NCBI GenBank assembly: GCA_023391335.1
Contig: JAEWBG010000096.1
Location: forward strand, 1-64,000
Source of the DNA: Pseudomonadota bacterium
GTDB taxonomy: Bacteria > Pseudomonadota > Gammaproteobacteria > Steroidobacterales > Steroidobacteraceae
Direction: 5' to 3'
Length of the DNA: 64,000 bases
Numbering within the stretch: the stretch's first letter is position 1; each line of letters starts with the position of its first letter. This document shows positions 22,395 through 30,385 of this stretch, in pieces. The notes under the pieces are model-generated. The model saw only the letters and a program-made list of their open reading frames with translations. It ran no database searches and had not been told where the DNA came from. The position numbers and the translations under genes were made by a program.

Positions 22395-22643
22395 ATGTTC
22401 ATTACTCCTTCCGCATTGATCGACGAGACCTTGGAGAAGCTCGAATTGCTCTCCGAATTGCTTACCGATGAGACCGGTGAGTCCGCGTACCGGCTGCCAT
22501 CGCGCAATCACGAAGCGCGACTGTGCAAAGAGGCTCTACTGACCGTCAGGGTCTTGCTGCCCAAATTGAGAGCAATTCGCTGCACGTCAGTAGCCACGGC
22601 TGACTTCGAACGCGGTCGCTGCATTAATTGCGAGGACGTCTGA
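22395..22643 (+). CDS. Hypothetical 82-aa protein
   Basis: Starts MFITPSALIDETLEKLELLSEL (first half helical), with a GAGGTG RBS very near the ATG. Two cysteine pairs occur late in the sequence (IRCTS, RCINCED). No recognised domain. The operator-like dyad upstream and the PfpI-type gene downstream suggest a regulated stress locus, but this is only context. Confidence 0.5.
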   Translation: MFITPSALIDETLEKLELLSELLTDETGESAYRLPSRNHEARLCKEALLTVRVLLPKLRAIRCTSVATADFERGRCINCEDV

Positions 22644-22705
22644 GTCGATGCGGGGAACACTCGCGTGCGAGTCGTCTTTAACGACTTTCACGAGGAGGAA
22701 GTGTC

Positions 22706-23302
22706 ATGCCGAACATTCGCCAAGCTCGCATTGCGATTCTCGCTACCAACGGATTTGAACAATCCGAATTGGAAGTGCCGCTCAACAAGCTCCGCGAGGC
22801 CGGCGCCCGAGTGGACGTGGTTTCGCCTGAAGAGGGCGAGATCAAGGGGTGGAACCATAAGGACTGGGGCCGGCCGGTGAAGGTAGACAAGAAGTTGGAT
22901 TCAGCGAACCCAGATGACTACGAGGCCATCGTGCTGCCCGGTGGACAAATCAACCCGGACTTGTTGCGTGTCAATCAAGCGGCGCTGCAGTTCATTAGAT
23001 CGTTCCTCGACAGCGGCAAGGTCGTCGCTGCGGTCTGCCATGCTCCTTGGTTGCTGGTCGAACTCGATGCTGTGCGCGGTCTGAATATCACGTCGTACAA
23101 CTCCATGAAGACCGATGTAAAGAATGCAGGCGGCAATTGGGTCGACAAAGAAGTGGTCGTCGACCGCGGCATTGTGACGAGCCGAAATCCCGGCGATCTC
23201 GATGCATTCGTTTCCAAGATCATCGAAGAGGTGGAGGAGGGTACCCGGCATCATCAGCAACGCCGGGCTGCGGATCAGGTGCCAGGAACACTGACGCACT
23301 GA
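22706..23302 (+). CDS. PfpI/DJ-1-family glutamine amidotransferase-like protein
   Basis: A 198-aa cytoplasmic protein of the DJ-1/PfpI superfamily, proteins reported as proteases, glyoxalases or deglycases. Visible features: a first strand ARIAILATNGFEQSELEVP with the conserved Glu, YEAIVLPGG (about 72-80), and the nucleophile elbow AVCHAPW with Cys near residue 113 followed by His. The C-terminal 25 residues (TRHHQQRRAADQVPGTLTH) extend beyond the usual fold. The RBS is GGAGG. It precedes a BON-domain and an EF-hand gene in the same orientation. Confidence 0.85.
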   Translation: MPNIRQARIAILATNGFEQSELEVPLNKLREAGARVDVVSPEEGEIKGWNHKDWGRPVKVDKKLDSANPDDYEAIVLPGGQINPDLLRVNQAALQFIRSFLDSGKVVAAVCHAPWLLVELDAVRGLNITSYNSMKTDVKNAGGNWVDKEVVVDRGIVTSRNPGDLDAFVSKIIEEVEEGTRHHQQRRAADQVPGTLTH

Positions 23303-23339
23303 CTCTCGTTGCTATGTCGCAACCCTACAGGAGAGACAG

Positions 23340-23636
23340 ATGAAACGAGCCGGAATAGTTTCGATCGCAGCAGTGTTGAGTTTTGCGGGTTCCGCATTCG
23401 CCAATGACACGGCGACGGGTAAGGTCGACGACGCTTGGATCACGACGAAGGTGAAGAGCACCCTGGCGACAGATTCCATGACACCCGCAACGGACATTCA
23501 CGTCAACACCAAGTCGGGTGTGGTCGTGCTGACCGGCAACGTGCAGAGCAAGGAGCAAAAGAAGAAGGCCGAGGACAATGCACGTTCAGTACAGGGCGTG
23601 AAAGACGTCGAGAATCAATTGGTCGTAGCTGACTAA
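23340..23636 (+). CDS. Periplasmic BON-domain protein
   Basis: A 98-aa protein with a signal peptide (MKRAGIVSIAAVLSFAGSAFA, cleavage after SAFA) and one BON domain (WITTKVKSTLATDS ... IHVNTKSGVVVLTGNV ... ARSVQGVKDVENQLVV). BON proteins such as OsmY act in the periplasm and are often induced by osmotic stress or in stationary phase. An AGGAG-type RBS precedes it and a strong hairpin follows. Confidence 0.88.
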   Translation: MKRAGIVSIAAVLSFAGSAFANDTATGKVDDAWITTKVKSTLATDSMTPATDIHVNTKSGVVVLTGNVQSKEQKKKAEDNARSVQGVKDVENQLVVAD

Positions 23637-23654
23637 TTCGTAATCTTCGCAGCA

Positions 23655-23683
23655 AACCGTGAACGGCCTGGCCGTTCACGGTT
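23655..23683 (+). terminator. Perfect hairpin after the BON gene
   Basis: AACCGTGAACGGCC (23655-23668), one T, GGCCGTTCACGGTT (23670-23683): 14-bp complementary arms followed by CTTTG. The U-tract is short, so termination may be partial. It lies 18 bp after the stop. Confidence 0.7.
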
Positions 23684-23776
23684 CTTTGCAGCTCCTCTCG
23701 ACTCTCCGTCAACCCAGCTAAGCGGTTCGCGTTGTGTTCCTTATGAGCCCATTCCGGGCTTTCGAGGAGAACGTTG

Positions 23777-24241
23777 ATGTTGCGGAAGATTGCGACGACG
23801 ACTTTGGTTCTGGCTTTTGCTGCTGCCGCACATGCAGGCGACGCCAGCCCCATGCATCGGCATCACGGCGGCATGCTAGAAGCGGCGGACACCGACAAAG
23901 ACGGCACCGTCACACGCGATGAGTTTCTGGCGTGGCGCACCCAGCAGTTTAACCACATGGATCGCAACGGCGATGGAGTGATCGACGATGCCGATCGTCA
24001 GATGACCGATCAGAAACGCGAGGCCATGAAGGCGCGCGGCGAGCAGATGCGCGAGAAGCTGGATGCGAACGGCGACGGCAAGATCACCAAGGATGAATTC
24101 GTCAATGCACCGGCGCCGATGTTCGACAAAGCCGATACGGACGGAAACGGCGTTCTGGATGCGAAGGAACTGCAAGCCGCTCGCGACTCCATGCGAACAA
24201 AGTGGCAAGAACACCGGAAGCAGCGCACTCAAGCGCAGTAA
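23777..24241 (+). CDS. Secreted EF-hand calcium-binding protein
   Basis: A 154-aa protein with a signal peptide (LRKIATTTLVLAFAAAAHA) and four EF-hand loops: DTDKDGTVTRDE, DRNGDGVIDDAD, DANGDGKITKDE and DTDGNGVLDAKE. All carry Asp/Asn at positions 1, 3 and 5, and most carry an acidic residue at position 12. It starts at ATG 23777 after GAGGAG; a TTG three bases earlier is less likely. Periplasmic or secreted calcium binding is expected; the partner is unknown. Confidence 0.85.
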   Translation: MLRKIATTTLVLAFAAAAHAGDASPMHRHHGGMLEAADTDKDGTVTRDEFLAWRTQQFNHMDRNGDGVIDDADRQMTDQKREAMKARGEQMREKLDANGDGKITKDEFVNAPAPMFDKADTDGNGVLDAKELQAARDSMRTKWQEHRKQRTQAQ

Positions 24242-24273
24242 GCACTTCGTACGGAACCGTTGCCGCCTCCGGG

Positions 24274-25290
24274 TCAGACCGGAGGCGGATTGCGATCGGC
24301 ATAGACAGATCGCTGATGCCAGTAAGGATAGATCGGGGTTCGGGCACTTGCTTGGTCCAAGCGGGCGATCTGTTCTGGGGTGAGGGTCCAACCTACTGCG
24401 CCTAAGTTTTGTCGTAGTTGTTCTTCATTGCGCGCGCCGATGACTAGATTCGCGATCGTCGGACGCGACAGCAGCCAGTTCAGTGCGACTTGAGCCACCG
24501 TCTTGTTGGTTTCACGCGCGACTTCTTCGGCAACATCGAGCACCTGGAAGACGTATGCATCATCGACCGGCGGACCGCCTTCAGCGCCCCGCGTCGGTTG
24601 TTGTTGCTGGCCACGCTTCAGTTTGCCCGTCAAGCGTCCCCAACCCAGCGGACTCCATACCATGGTACCGAGACCCTGATCGAGCAACAGCGGCATGATT
24701 TCCCATTCGTACTCGCGACCGATTAGCGAGTAATACCCCTGATAAGTGACGTAGCGAGCGAGTCCATATCGCTCAGACACCGACAATGCCTTCATCGTGT
24801 GCCAGCCGGAGAAATTGGAACAGCCGATGTAACGAACTTTGCCGGAGCGAACCAGATCATCGAGTGCACGCAACGTTTCGTCGACGGCAGTAAGCGCATC
24901 GAAGCCGTGCATGAAGTACACATCGACGTAGTCGGTCTGCAACCTGCGTAGACTCGCTTCGCATTGCTGCACCAGATGAAATCGCGACGAGCCTTTGTCG
25001 TTCACGCCGGAACCGACCGTGAAGCTTGCTTTGGTTGAAATTAGAACTTTCTCGCGCCGGCCTTTGATTGCGGCGCCGAGAACTTCTTCCGATGCGCCCT
25101 GCGAATACGTGTTCGCGGTGTCGAAGAAATTCAGACCCGCCTCCAAACAGATGTCGATCAACCGCGTCGCTTCTTTCGCGTCCGTGTTGCCCCATTTGCT
25201 GAAGAATTCACCGACACCTCCAAACGTGCCGGTACCCAAACTCAACACTGGAACTTTCAGACCGCTGCGGCCGAGAAGACGATATTCCAT
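24274..25290 (-). CDS. Aldo/keto reductase
   Basis: A 338-aa NADPH-dependent oxidoreductase of the AKR superfamily. Signatures: LGTGTFGG near the N-terminus, INF-type FFDTANTYSQGASEEVLG (about 55-72, holding catalytic Asp and Tyr), STKASF (Lys), VDVYFMHGFD (His), GCSNFSGWH, and the cofactor-binding C-terminus NLVIGARNEEQLRQNL. The sequence resembles the group related to YajO/L-glyceraldehyde 3-phosphate reductase; the substrate cannot be given. It is convergent with the EF-hand gene. Confidence 0.9.
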   Translation of the reverse strand: MEYRLLGRSGLKVPVLSLGTGTFGGVGEFFSKWGNTDAKEATRLIDICLEAGLNFFDTANTYSQGASEEVLGAAIKGRREKVLISTKASFTVGSGVNDKGSSRFHLVQQCEASLRRLQTDYVDVYFMHGFDALTAVDETLRALDDLVRSGKVRYIGCSNFSGWHTMKALSVSERYGLARYVTYQGYYSLIGREYEWEIMPLLLDQGLGTMVWSPLGWGRLTGKLKRGQQQQPTRGAEGGPPVDDAYVFQVLDVAEEVARETNKTVAQVALNWLLSRPTIANLVIGARNEEQLRQNLGAVGWTLTPEQIARLDQASARTPIYPYWHQRSVYADRNPPPV

Positions 25291-25365
25291 GGACGTACTT
25301 GGTTGTTGGAAGGGAGGGGAAGTATTGCAGCGCTGACTGAGTATGGGAATCAGCGTGTGAAGACG

Positions 25366-25643
25366 GACGCTAACGCGTCAGGGAGGATCAGACGATCAGG
25401 TGGGACGACTGCGCCGTCAGGAAGGACTAGCGTCAGGCCAGAATGCAGACCGACGCTTCGGTGGATAAATCTAACGTTTGGAGGAACGCGGTCCTGCTTC
25501 AGTGACCATTGTCATCAGGCAAAGAGGAGCGAGGCGAGCAAGGACATGCGACTCATGCTCCGAATCCGGGCTGTCCTGCCGTTAGGCCTACTTGATGCGC
25601 GAGCATCCATCCTGACGAGAGTCCATCTTGATGCGCAAGCGTC
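25366..25643. repeat. Inverted arrays of stem-loops with 6-nt linkers
   Basis: Left array: gacgc-taac-gcgtc AGGGAG gatc-agac-gatc AGGTGG gacg-actgcgc-cgtc AGGAAG gac-tagc-gtc AGG (25366-25437). Right array: gcc-gtta-ggc CTACTT gatgc-gcga-gcatc CATCCT gac-gaga-gtc CATCTT gatgc-gcaa-gcgtc (to 25643). Linkers are exactly 6 nt. AGGNNG on the left is matched by its complement type CNNCYT on the right. It fills the 363-bp space between the aldo/keto reductase and the GGDEF/EAL gene, which otherwise contains nothing I can identify. Confidence 0.85.
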
Positions 25644-25653
25644 CGTCGCGCCG

Positions 25654-28068
25654 CTAAGCAGGCTTAATCGGCACCCGCAATCGTGTAATCCGGGACGTAC
25701 TGCCAACATCCGCCGTCGGATATCCCCACTTCGAAGCGCGAAGCCACTCTTCGAATTTCGCGGGCGGCAGCGGCGGACTGAAGAAATAGCCTTGTAGGTG
25801 ATCGCAGCCGTATTGTTTCAGCACCTTCACACCAGCTTCGTCTTCCACACCTTCGGCGACGACATTCAACCCGAGGCTGTGGCCGAGTTCGATCGTTGAT
25901 CGTACGATCGTCGTGGTCATCGCGTCTTCGGTCATACGCGAGATGAACGAGCGATCTATTTTCAACTCGTGCACCGGCAATTGCGCAATGTAAGCGAGCG
26001 ATGAATAGCCGGTGCCGTAATCGTCGATCGAAAGTTTCACGCCCAAATCATGCAGTCGCTGCATCACTGCGCGCGCATGCGTTGGATCTTCCATGAATCC
26101 GCTCTCGGTGATTTCAAGGCATAGCAGTTCGGCGGGCGTGGCGTTTTGCAGTAGCAGTTGTGCAATGACATCGGGGAGGTCACGGTTTGAAAGATCGCGT
26201 GCGGAGATATTGACGGAAACGCGCACCGGCTGTCCGTTCGCGCGCCAGCGCCCGCACTGTCGAATCGACTCTTCGAGAACCCATCGCGTGAGCACTTTGA
26301 TGTAGCCGGTCTGCTCTGCAAAGGGAATGAACTCTCCCGGGGGAATAAAGCCGCGCGTGGGGTGTTCCCATCGCAGGAGCGCCTCCGCAGACCGAGTGCC
26401 TGAAATGGCGAGGGTGATTTTCGGTTGATAGAACACGCGCAGTTCGCCGCGCTCGACTGCGCGGCGCAGTTCGCCAAGCATCGAAAGGTGTTGCTGTTGG
26501 TGTTTGTCGTACTGCGGATCGAAAAGAGCAACGCCGCTCTTGTTGCGCTTGGCCACGTACATTGCGATATCGGCGTTGCGCAATAGCGTGCCCGAATCCG
26601 CGCCGTGCTGTGGGTAAAGTGCAAGCCCAATGCTTGCGCCCACGTCTAGAAGTTGGCCCTGATAGTCGATCGGCGGTTCGAACGCACGTGCGATTTGCTG
26701 CGTCAGGTGCTCCGCCATCTGTTGATCTACGTTTTCCAGTAGCACGGCAAATTCATCGCCTCCGAGGCGCGCGATGCATTCAGGGTCGCGCACCGCCTCA
26801 GACAGTAGTCTTGCGAACTCGCGAAGCACGTGGTCGCCGACCGTGTGACCGAGTGCGTCGTTGATCTCCTTGAATCGATCTAAATCCATGACGAGCACGG
26901 CAAGAGAACGTGAAGCTGCACTCGCTGCGGCAATCGCAGCGCGCAGCCGATCGTTGAAGAGCGATCGATTGGGTAGCTGGGTCAAGGTGTCGCGATACGC
27001 AAGTCTTAAGATCTCCTGCTCGCGTGCAGCAATGCCCTCGCGCATGTGGTTGATGCTGGTGGCGAGAGCGCCGATCTCATCGCTGCGCACGATGGTCACC
27101 GGTTCCTCGTAGCGTCCTTCCTGAATCCGCTTCGCCGCATCCGAAAGATGGCTGATCGGTCTGGTTACGCTCAGAGCGATGAGCGCGCTGCCGATAATCG
27201 AGGCAATCAAGCTCATGATGCCGAGCGCAATCAACGTGGTTCGCAACCGATCGAATGCGGCGATGGCTTCGGCGACCGAACGCTGCAGTACTGCAACGAG
27301 CGCGCGATCGCCGAAGTGATCGAGCGGGATCACGCGAATCTGTTGTTCTCGTTCGCCAGCGCCGATGCGGTGAATTTCTTTGGCCGATGGAAGGCCAGGC
27401 AAAGCGGCCGTGGACGAGGCTTCGTGTGCACTCAAAGTTGAAGCGAGCACCCGCCACCGGCCCGCGTCCGTTGATTCCAAGAATGAAACTTCCAGGGCTG
27501 TGAGCTGGCGGAGCTCGTCTGCTAAGGCGTTGTCGATCACGAAACCGACCACGATCCACGCGATGGGTTCGGGTGCCAACACCGGAACCACGACGAGCTG
27601 ATAGGCGTGACCGTTCAAAAGCTCGATCGAGGACGCACTGCCATACTGGACCGCTCGTTCGATCAGCAAGGGGAATTCGAACTGATGCGGATTGGCCTCG
27701 CGCGCGAAGGTGTCCGCGACGACGGTGCGATCCATGGACACCAGCATGGTCATGTCAGCGTTGATGCGATTGCCGTGGTTGCGTAGGGCAGAGATGACGG
27801 TTTGAACATCGTCGGTCGCGATTGCCGATCGCAGCGCATAGTCCGCCGCCATGACGCGAGCCGCCTGAGAAAGACGATCGCGGTTCTGTTCCAGCAGACG
27901 CGCAAAAATGCGCTGACCGACCTCGAGTTCTCCGTCGATCTTCTCGCGGGCATTCGTTGAGTTAGCCGCATTGACGGCCAGGAACGCCACCACTTGCACG
28001 ACCGCGAGCAATGCGACGAAGAAAAAGATGATGCGAGTGCGTAGGCGGCGAAACATGGCGCAAACCAA
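25654..28068 (-). CDS. Membrane GGDEF-EAL c-di-GMP signalling protein
   Basis: An 804-aa inner-membrane sensor. TM1 (IIFFFVALLAVVQVVAFLAV, about 13-32), a periplasmic CHASE/CACHE-like sensor (about 40-275), TM2 (LIALGIMSLIASIIGSALIAL), HAMP, GGDEF (RLGGDEFAVLL, about residue 434) and EAL (AEALLRW near 560, DDYGTGYSSLAYI, EGVEDE). The GGDEF motif is intact; the position of the I-site reads RDPE rather than RxxD, so product inhibition may be absent. EAL residues (EALLRWEHP, NISARD, EITES, DDYGTGYSS, KIDRSFI) are conserved. Both synthesis and degradation of c-di-GMP are therefore possible; the dominant activity cannot be read from sequence. Confidence 0.93.
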   Translation of the reverse strand: MVCAMFRRLRTRIIFFFVALLAVVQVVAFLAVNAANSTNAREKIDGELEVGQRIFARLLEQNRDRLSQAARVMAADYALRSAIATDDVQTVISALRNHGNRINADMTMLVSMDRTVVADTFAREANPHQFEFPLLIERAVQYGSASSIELLNGHAYQLVVVPVLAPEPIAWIVVGFVIDNALADELRQLTALEVSFLESTDAGRWRVLASTLSAHEASSTAALPGLPSAKEIHRIGAGEREQQIRVIPLDHFGDRALVAVLQRSVAEAIAAFDRLRTTLIALGIMSLIASIIGSALIALSVTRPISHLSDAAKRIQEGRYEEPVTIVRSDEIGALATSINHMREGIAAREQEILRLAYRDTLTQLPNRSLFNDRLRAAIAAASAASRSLAVLVMDLDRFKEINDALGHTVGDHVLREFARLLSEAVRDPECIARLGGDEFAVLLENVDQQMAEHLTQQIARAFEPPIDYQGQLLDVGASIGLALYPQHGADSGTLLRNADIAMYVAKRNKSGVALFDPQYDKHQQQHLSMLGELRRAVERGELRVFYQPKITLAISGTRSAEALLRWEHPTRGFIPPGEFIPFAEQTGYIKVLTRWVLEESIRQCGRWRANGQPVRVSVNISARDLSNRDLPDVIAQLLLQNATPAELLCLEITESGFMEDPTHARAVMQRLHDLGVKLSIDDYGTGYSSLAYIAQLPVHELKIDRSFISRMTEDAMTTTIVRSTIELGHSLGLNVVAEGVEDEAGVKVLKQYGCDHLQGYFFSPPLPPAKFEEWLRASKWGYPTADVGSTSRITRLRVPIKPA

Positions 28069-28245
28069 GAATAGGGAATCCGCAGACTAGCGGTCGGGCC
28101 TTACAGCAAGGTGTTAACGAGATCACATCGGAAGCAGCTGCTGGCCTTTGTTGACATGGCATTGCGCTCGAATGGCTGAAGCGCAAGTAGGGGGAGGGAA
28201 AATCGGGCCGCCGGCGGCTAGGATTGCCGCGGATTGGAGGACCAC

Positions 28246-28869
28246 ATGAAGCGATTCACGCGCAGGGGTCGACCGGCTCATGACGATGTTTTGACGCCAG
28301 CTGAGTGGCGCACGCTGCACGCGATCCAGCATGGATCGAGTGCACGCCAAATAGCTCGGCAGACGGGCGTGAGTGCGGATGCCGTGAAGTATCACGTCGA
28401 GAACATCCGGGCGAAGCTTGGAGCTATCGATACGAAAACACTCAGGCATCGATTGACGATTTCAAGGAACAGCAAGTTACGAGGCGTTGCCGTGCAAACT
28501 TCAAATGCGATCTCAGCAGTGGGGCAAATCGCTCGAAGCGTTCGTGACAGTCAAGCTTCCGAAGCGTGGTATCGCGAAGTACTGGGCTTGCCGCATCTCT
28601 ACACCTTTGGAACATTGGTGTTCTTCGGTTGCGGCGGTGTGCGTCTGATGTTGAGTCAGGCGGAGCAAGCAAAGGACGAGTCGATTCTCTATTTCCGAAC
28701 TGCAAACATCGTGACGGCGTGCGAAGAGATGAAAAGCAAAGGTGTCGAATTCTTAAACGCGCCACACCTGATTCATACGCACAACGATGGCACCGAAGAG
28801 TGGATGGCATTTTTCAAGGACCTCGAAGGCCGGCCGCTCGGATTGATGTCGCAGGTGAGTCCGGTGTGA
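28246..28869 (+). CDS. HTH (LuxR-type) fused to a glyoxalase/VOC domain
   Basis: A 207-aa protein. Residues about 15-65 form a LuxR/GerE-like HTH (LTPAEWRTLHAIQHGSSARQIARQTGVSADAVKYHVENI, cited in part). Residues about 85-205 form a VOC-fold domain (SEAWYREVLGLPHLYTFG ... FFKDLEGRPLGLMSQV). It starts at ATG 28246 with SD GGAGGA; an in-frame TTG 12 bp upstream is less likely. No receiver domain is present, so the VOC module probably binds a small ligand that sets DNA binding. Such fusions exist but are rarely characterised; the target genes are unknown. Confidence 0.8.
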   Translation: MKRFTRRGRPAHDDVLTPAEWRTLHAIQHGSSARQIARQTGVSADAVKYHVENIRAKLGAIDTKTLRHRLTISRNSKLRGVAVQTSNAISAVGQIARSVRDSQASEAWYREVLGLPHLYTFGTLVFFGCGGVRLMLSQAEQAKDESILYFRTANIVTACEEMKSKGVEFLNAPHLIHTHNDGTEEWMAFFKDLEGRPLGLMSQVSPV

Positions 28870-29018
28870 GATCGATCGTATTGGGAACTACAAACCAGAG
28901 TAGTCTTTGTTGCGCTCGAATATGCAAGTGCTTAGGCTCCGCACGGACCTGGGCAGACATCCAGTGTCGAGCATTCTTTTGCGATCTTTGTGTTGCGTCC
29001 TACCTCCACCAAAGCTAG

Positions 29019-30287
29019 ATGACCCGCCGCACCGGTAGCGCCGATCTACCTCTGCACGGTGGCCGTGTGCCGCCGTGGTTGTCGGCGCGCATGGCAAAAC
29101 TCGGCCGCGTGATTGTGGAAGCGATCGTGCATCACTACGGGCGCGATGAGTTGCTGCGACGGCTTGCGCATCCTTTCTGGTTTCAGTCGTTCGGGTCCGT
29201 CATGGGAATGGACTGGCACTCATCAGGAATTACGACCAGTGTCATCGGTGCGCTCAAGCGCGGTCTGGGGCCGGTGCAATCGGAGCTGGGAATCTACGTG
29301 TGCGGCGGCAAGGGTACGCACTCGCGCCAGACGCCTACCGAGTTGCTCGAGATCGGGCATCGAACCGGCCTCGAGGCCACCTCTCTCGTGCGCGCGAGCC
29401 GTCTGATTGCGAAGGTCGACAGTGCTGCGGTCCAGGATGGCTTCGATCTCTATCTACATTCCTTCATCGTCACGCGCGAAGGTCGGTGGTGTGTGGTTCA
29501 GCAGGGCATGAATGAAAGCCGGCGCGAGGCGCGGCGCTATCACTGGCTCTCTGAAAATCTGCAGAGCTTCATCGACTCTCCTCATTCGGGCATCGAGGGC
29601 AAGAATCAGGGTTCGATCATGAACCTTGCCGATGCGCGGGCGGACCGCAACCGTCGGGCCGGCCTGGAACTGGTTCATTTCGGTCCCGACACCACGATCG
29701 GCGTGCTCAAGAAATTGCGCGGGGACGGAAGCGCGGCTCGGGACTTGTTCGCTGACCAATTGCCGTTCATACCCCCATCGATAGAAGCAGAACTCGCTCG
29801 CCTGCCTCGCTTGCAGATGCCGGCGCACCATGAGGTGCGCGCCTCGGACGTCGTGTTGAAGCGGTTGCATGCGGCACTCGCGGCCGCTGCAGATCGTGGG
29901 CCGCAGGATTTTCCAGAGCTGTTGCTGACGCCAGGCGTGGGTGCGAGAACGATCGCCGCGCTTGCGCTGGTCGCTGAGGTGGTCCATGGCGCGCCCTCGA
30001 GGTTTTCGGATCCCGCTCGCTTTTCCATGGCTCACGGCGGGAAAGATGGCCATCCGTTTCCGGTGCCGCTCATGGTGTTCGACGAGACGATTCGGGTCCT
30101 GAAATCGGCCGTTGAACGCGCAAAACTAGGCAACGACGAGCGCCTCGCGGCGATTCAACGCCTGGACCAGCATGCGCGCGCGATCGAGCCGTTCACACGC
30201 GGCCCGAGCTTCGACGAGTTTGTAGCCGCTGAGCGCAATCGAGCGCCTGAATTTGGCGGACGAACGGTCTTTGGGCCCTCGCGCTAA
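29019..30287 (+). CDS. DUF763 family protein
   Basis: A 422-aa soluble protein recognised as DUF763 from its conserved start (TRRTGSADLPLHGGRVPPWL), the block FWFQSFGSVMGMDWHSSGITTSVIGALKRG (cited in part; about 55-85) and the GMNESRREARRYHW, HSGIEGKN and GVGARTIAALALVAEV motifs. The last looks like a helix-hairpin-helix, suggesting nucleic-acid contact. The family occurs in archaea and scattered bacteria and its function is unknown to me. It is a single-gene unit between the HTH-VOC fusion and the EAL gene. Confidence 0.85.
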   Translation: MTRRTGSADLPLHGGRVPPWLSARMAKLGRVIVEAIVHHYGRDELLRRLAHPFWFQSFGSVMGMDWHSSGITTSVIGALKRGLGPVQSELGIYVCGGKGTHSRQTPTELLEIGHRTGLEATSLVRASRLIAKVDSAAVQDGFDLYLHSFIVTREGRWCVVQQGMNESRREARRYHWLSENLQSFIDSPHSGIEGKNQGSIMNLADARADRNRRAGLELVHFGPDTTIGVLKKLRGDGSAARDLFADQLPFIPPSIEAELARLPRLQMPAHHEVRASDVVLKRLHAALAAAADRGPQDFPELLLTPGVGARTIAALALVAEVVHGAPSRFSDPARFSMAHGGKDGHPFPVPLMVFDETIRVLKSAVERAKLGNDERLAAIQRLDQHARAIEPFTRGPSFDEFVAAERNRAPEFGGRTVFGPSR

Positions 30288-30385
30288 GCGAGCGGCTGTC
30301 GAGATTTCTTTCAACACTCTCGTGTGAAGGGAAAATCAGTAGCGCGCTGCGCCGATCTCGCTATGATTGCGCCAGGGGAGGGCAA

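Noticed and set aside
25321..25653. Coding frames across the stem-loop arrays (for example 25303-25797)
   Set aside because: They read through self-complementary repeats, overlap the 3' end of the GGDEF/EAL gene antisense and show no RBS or domain.
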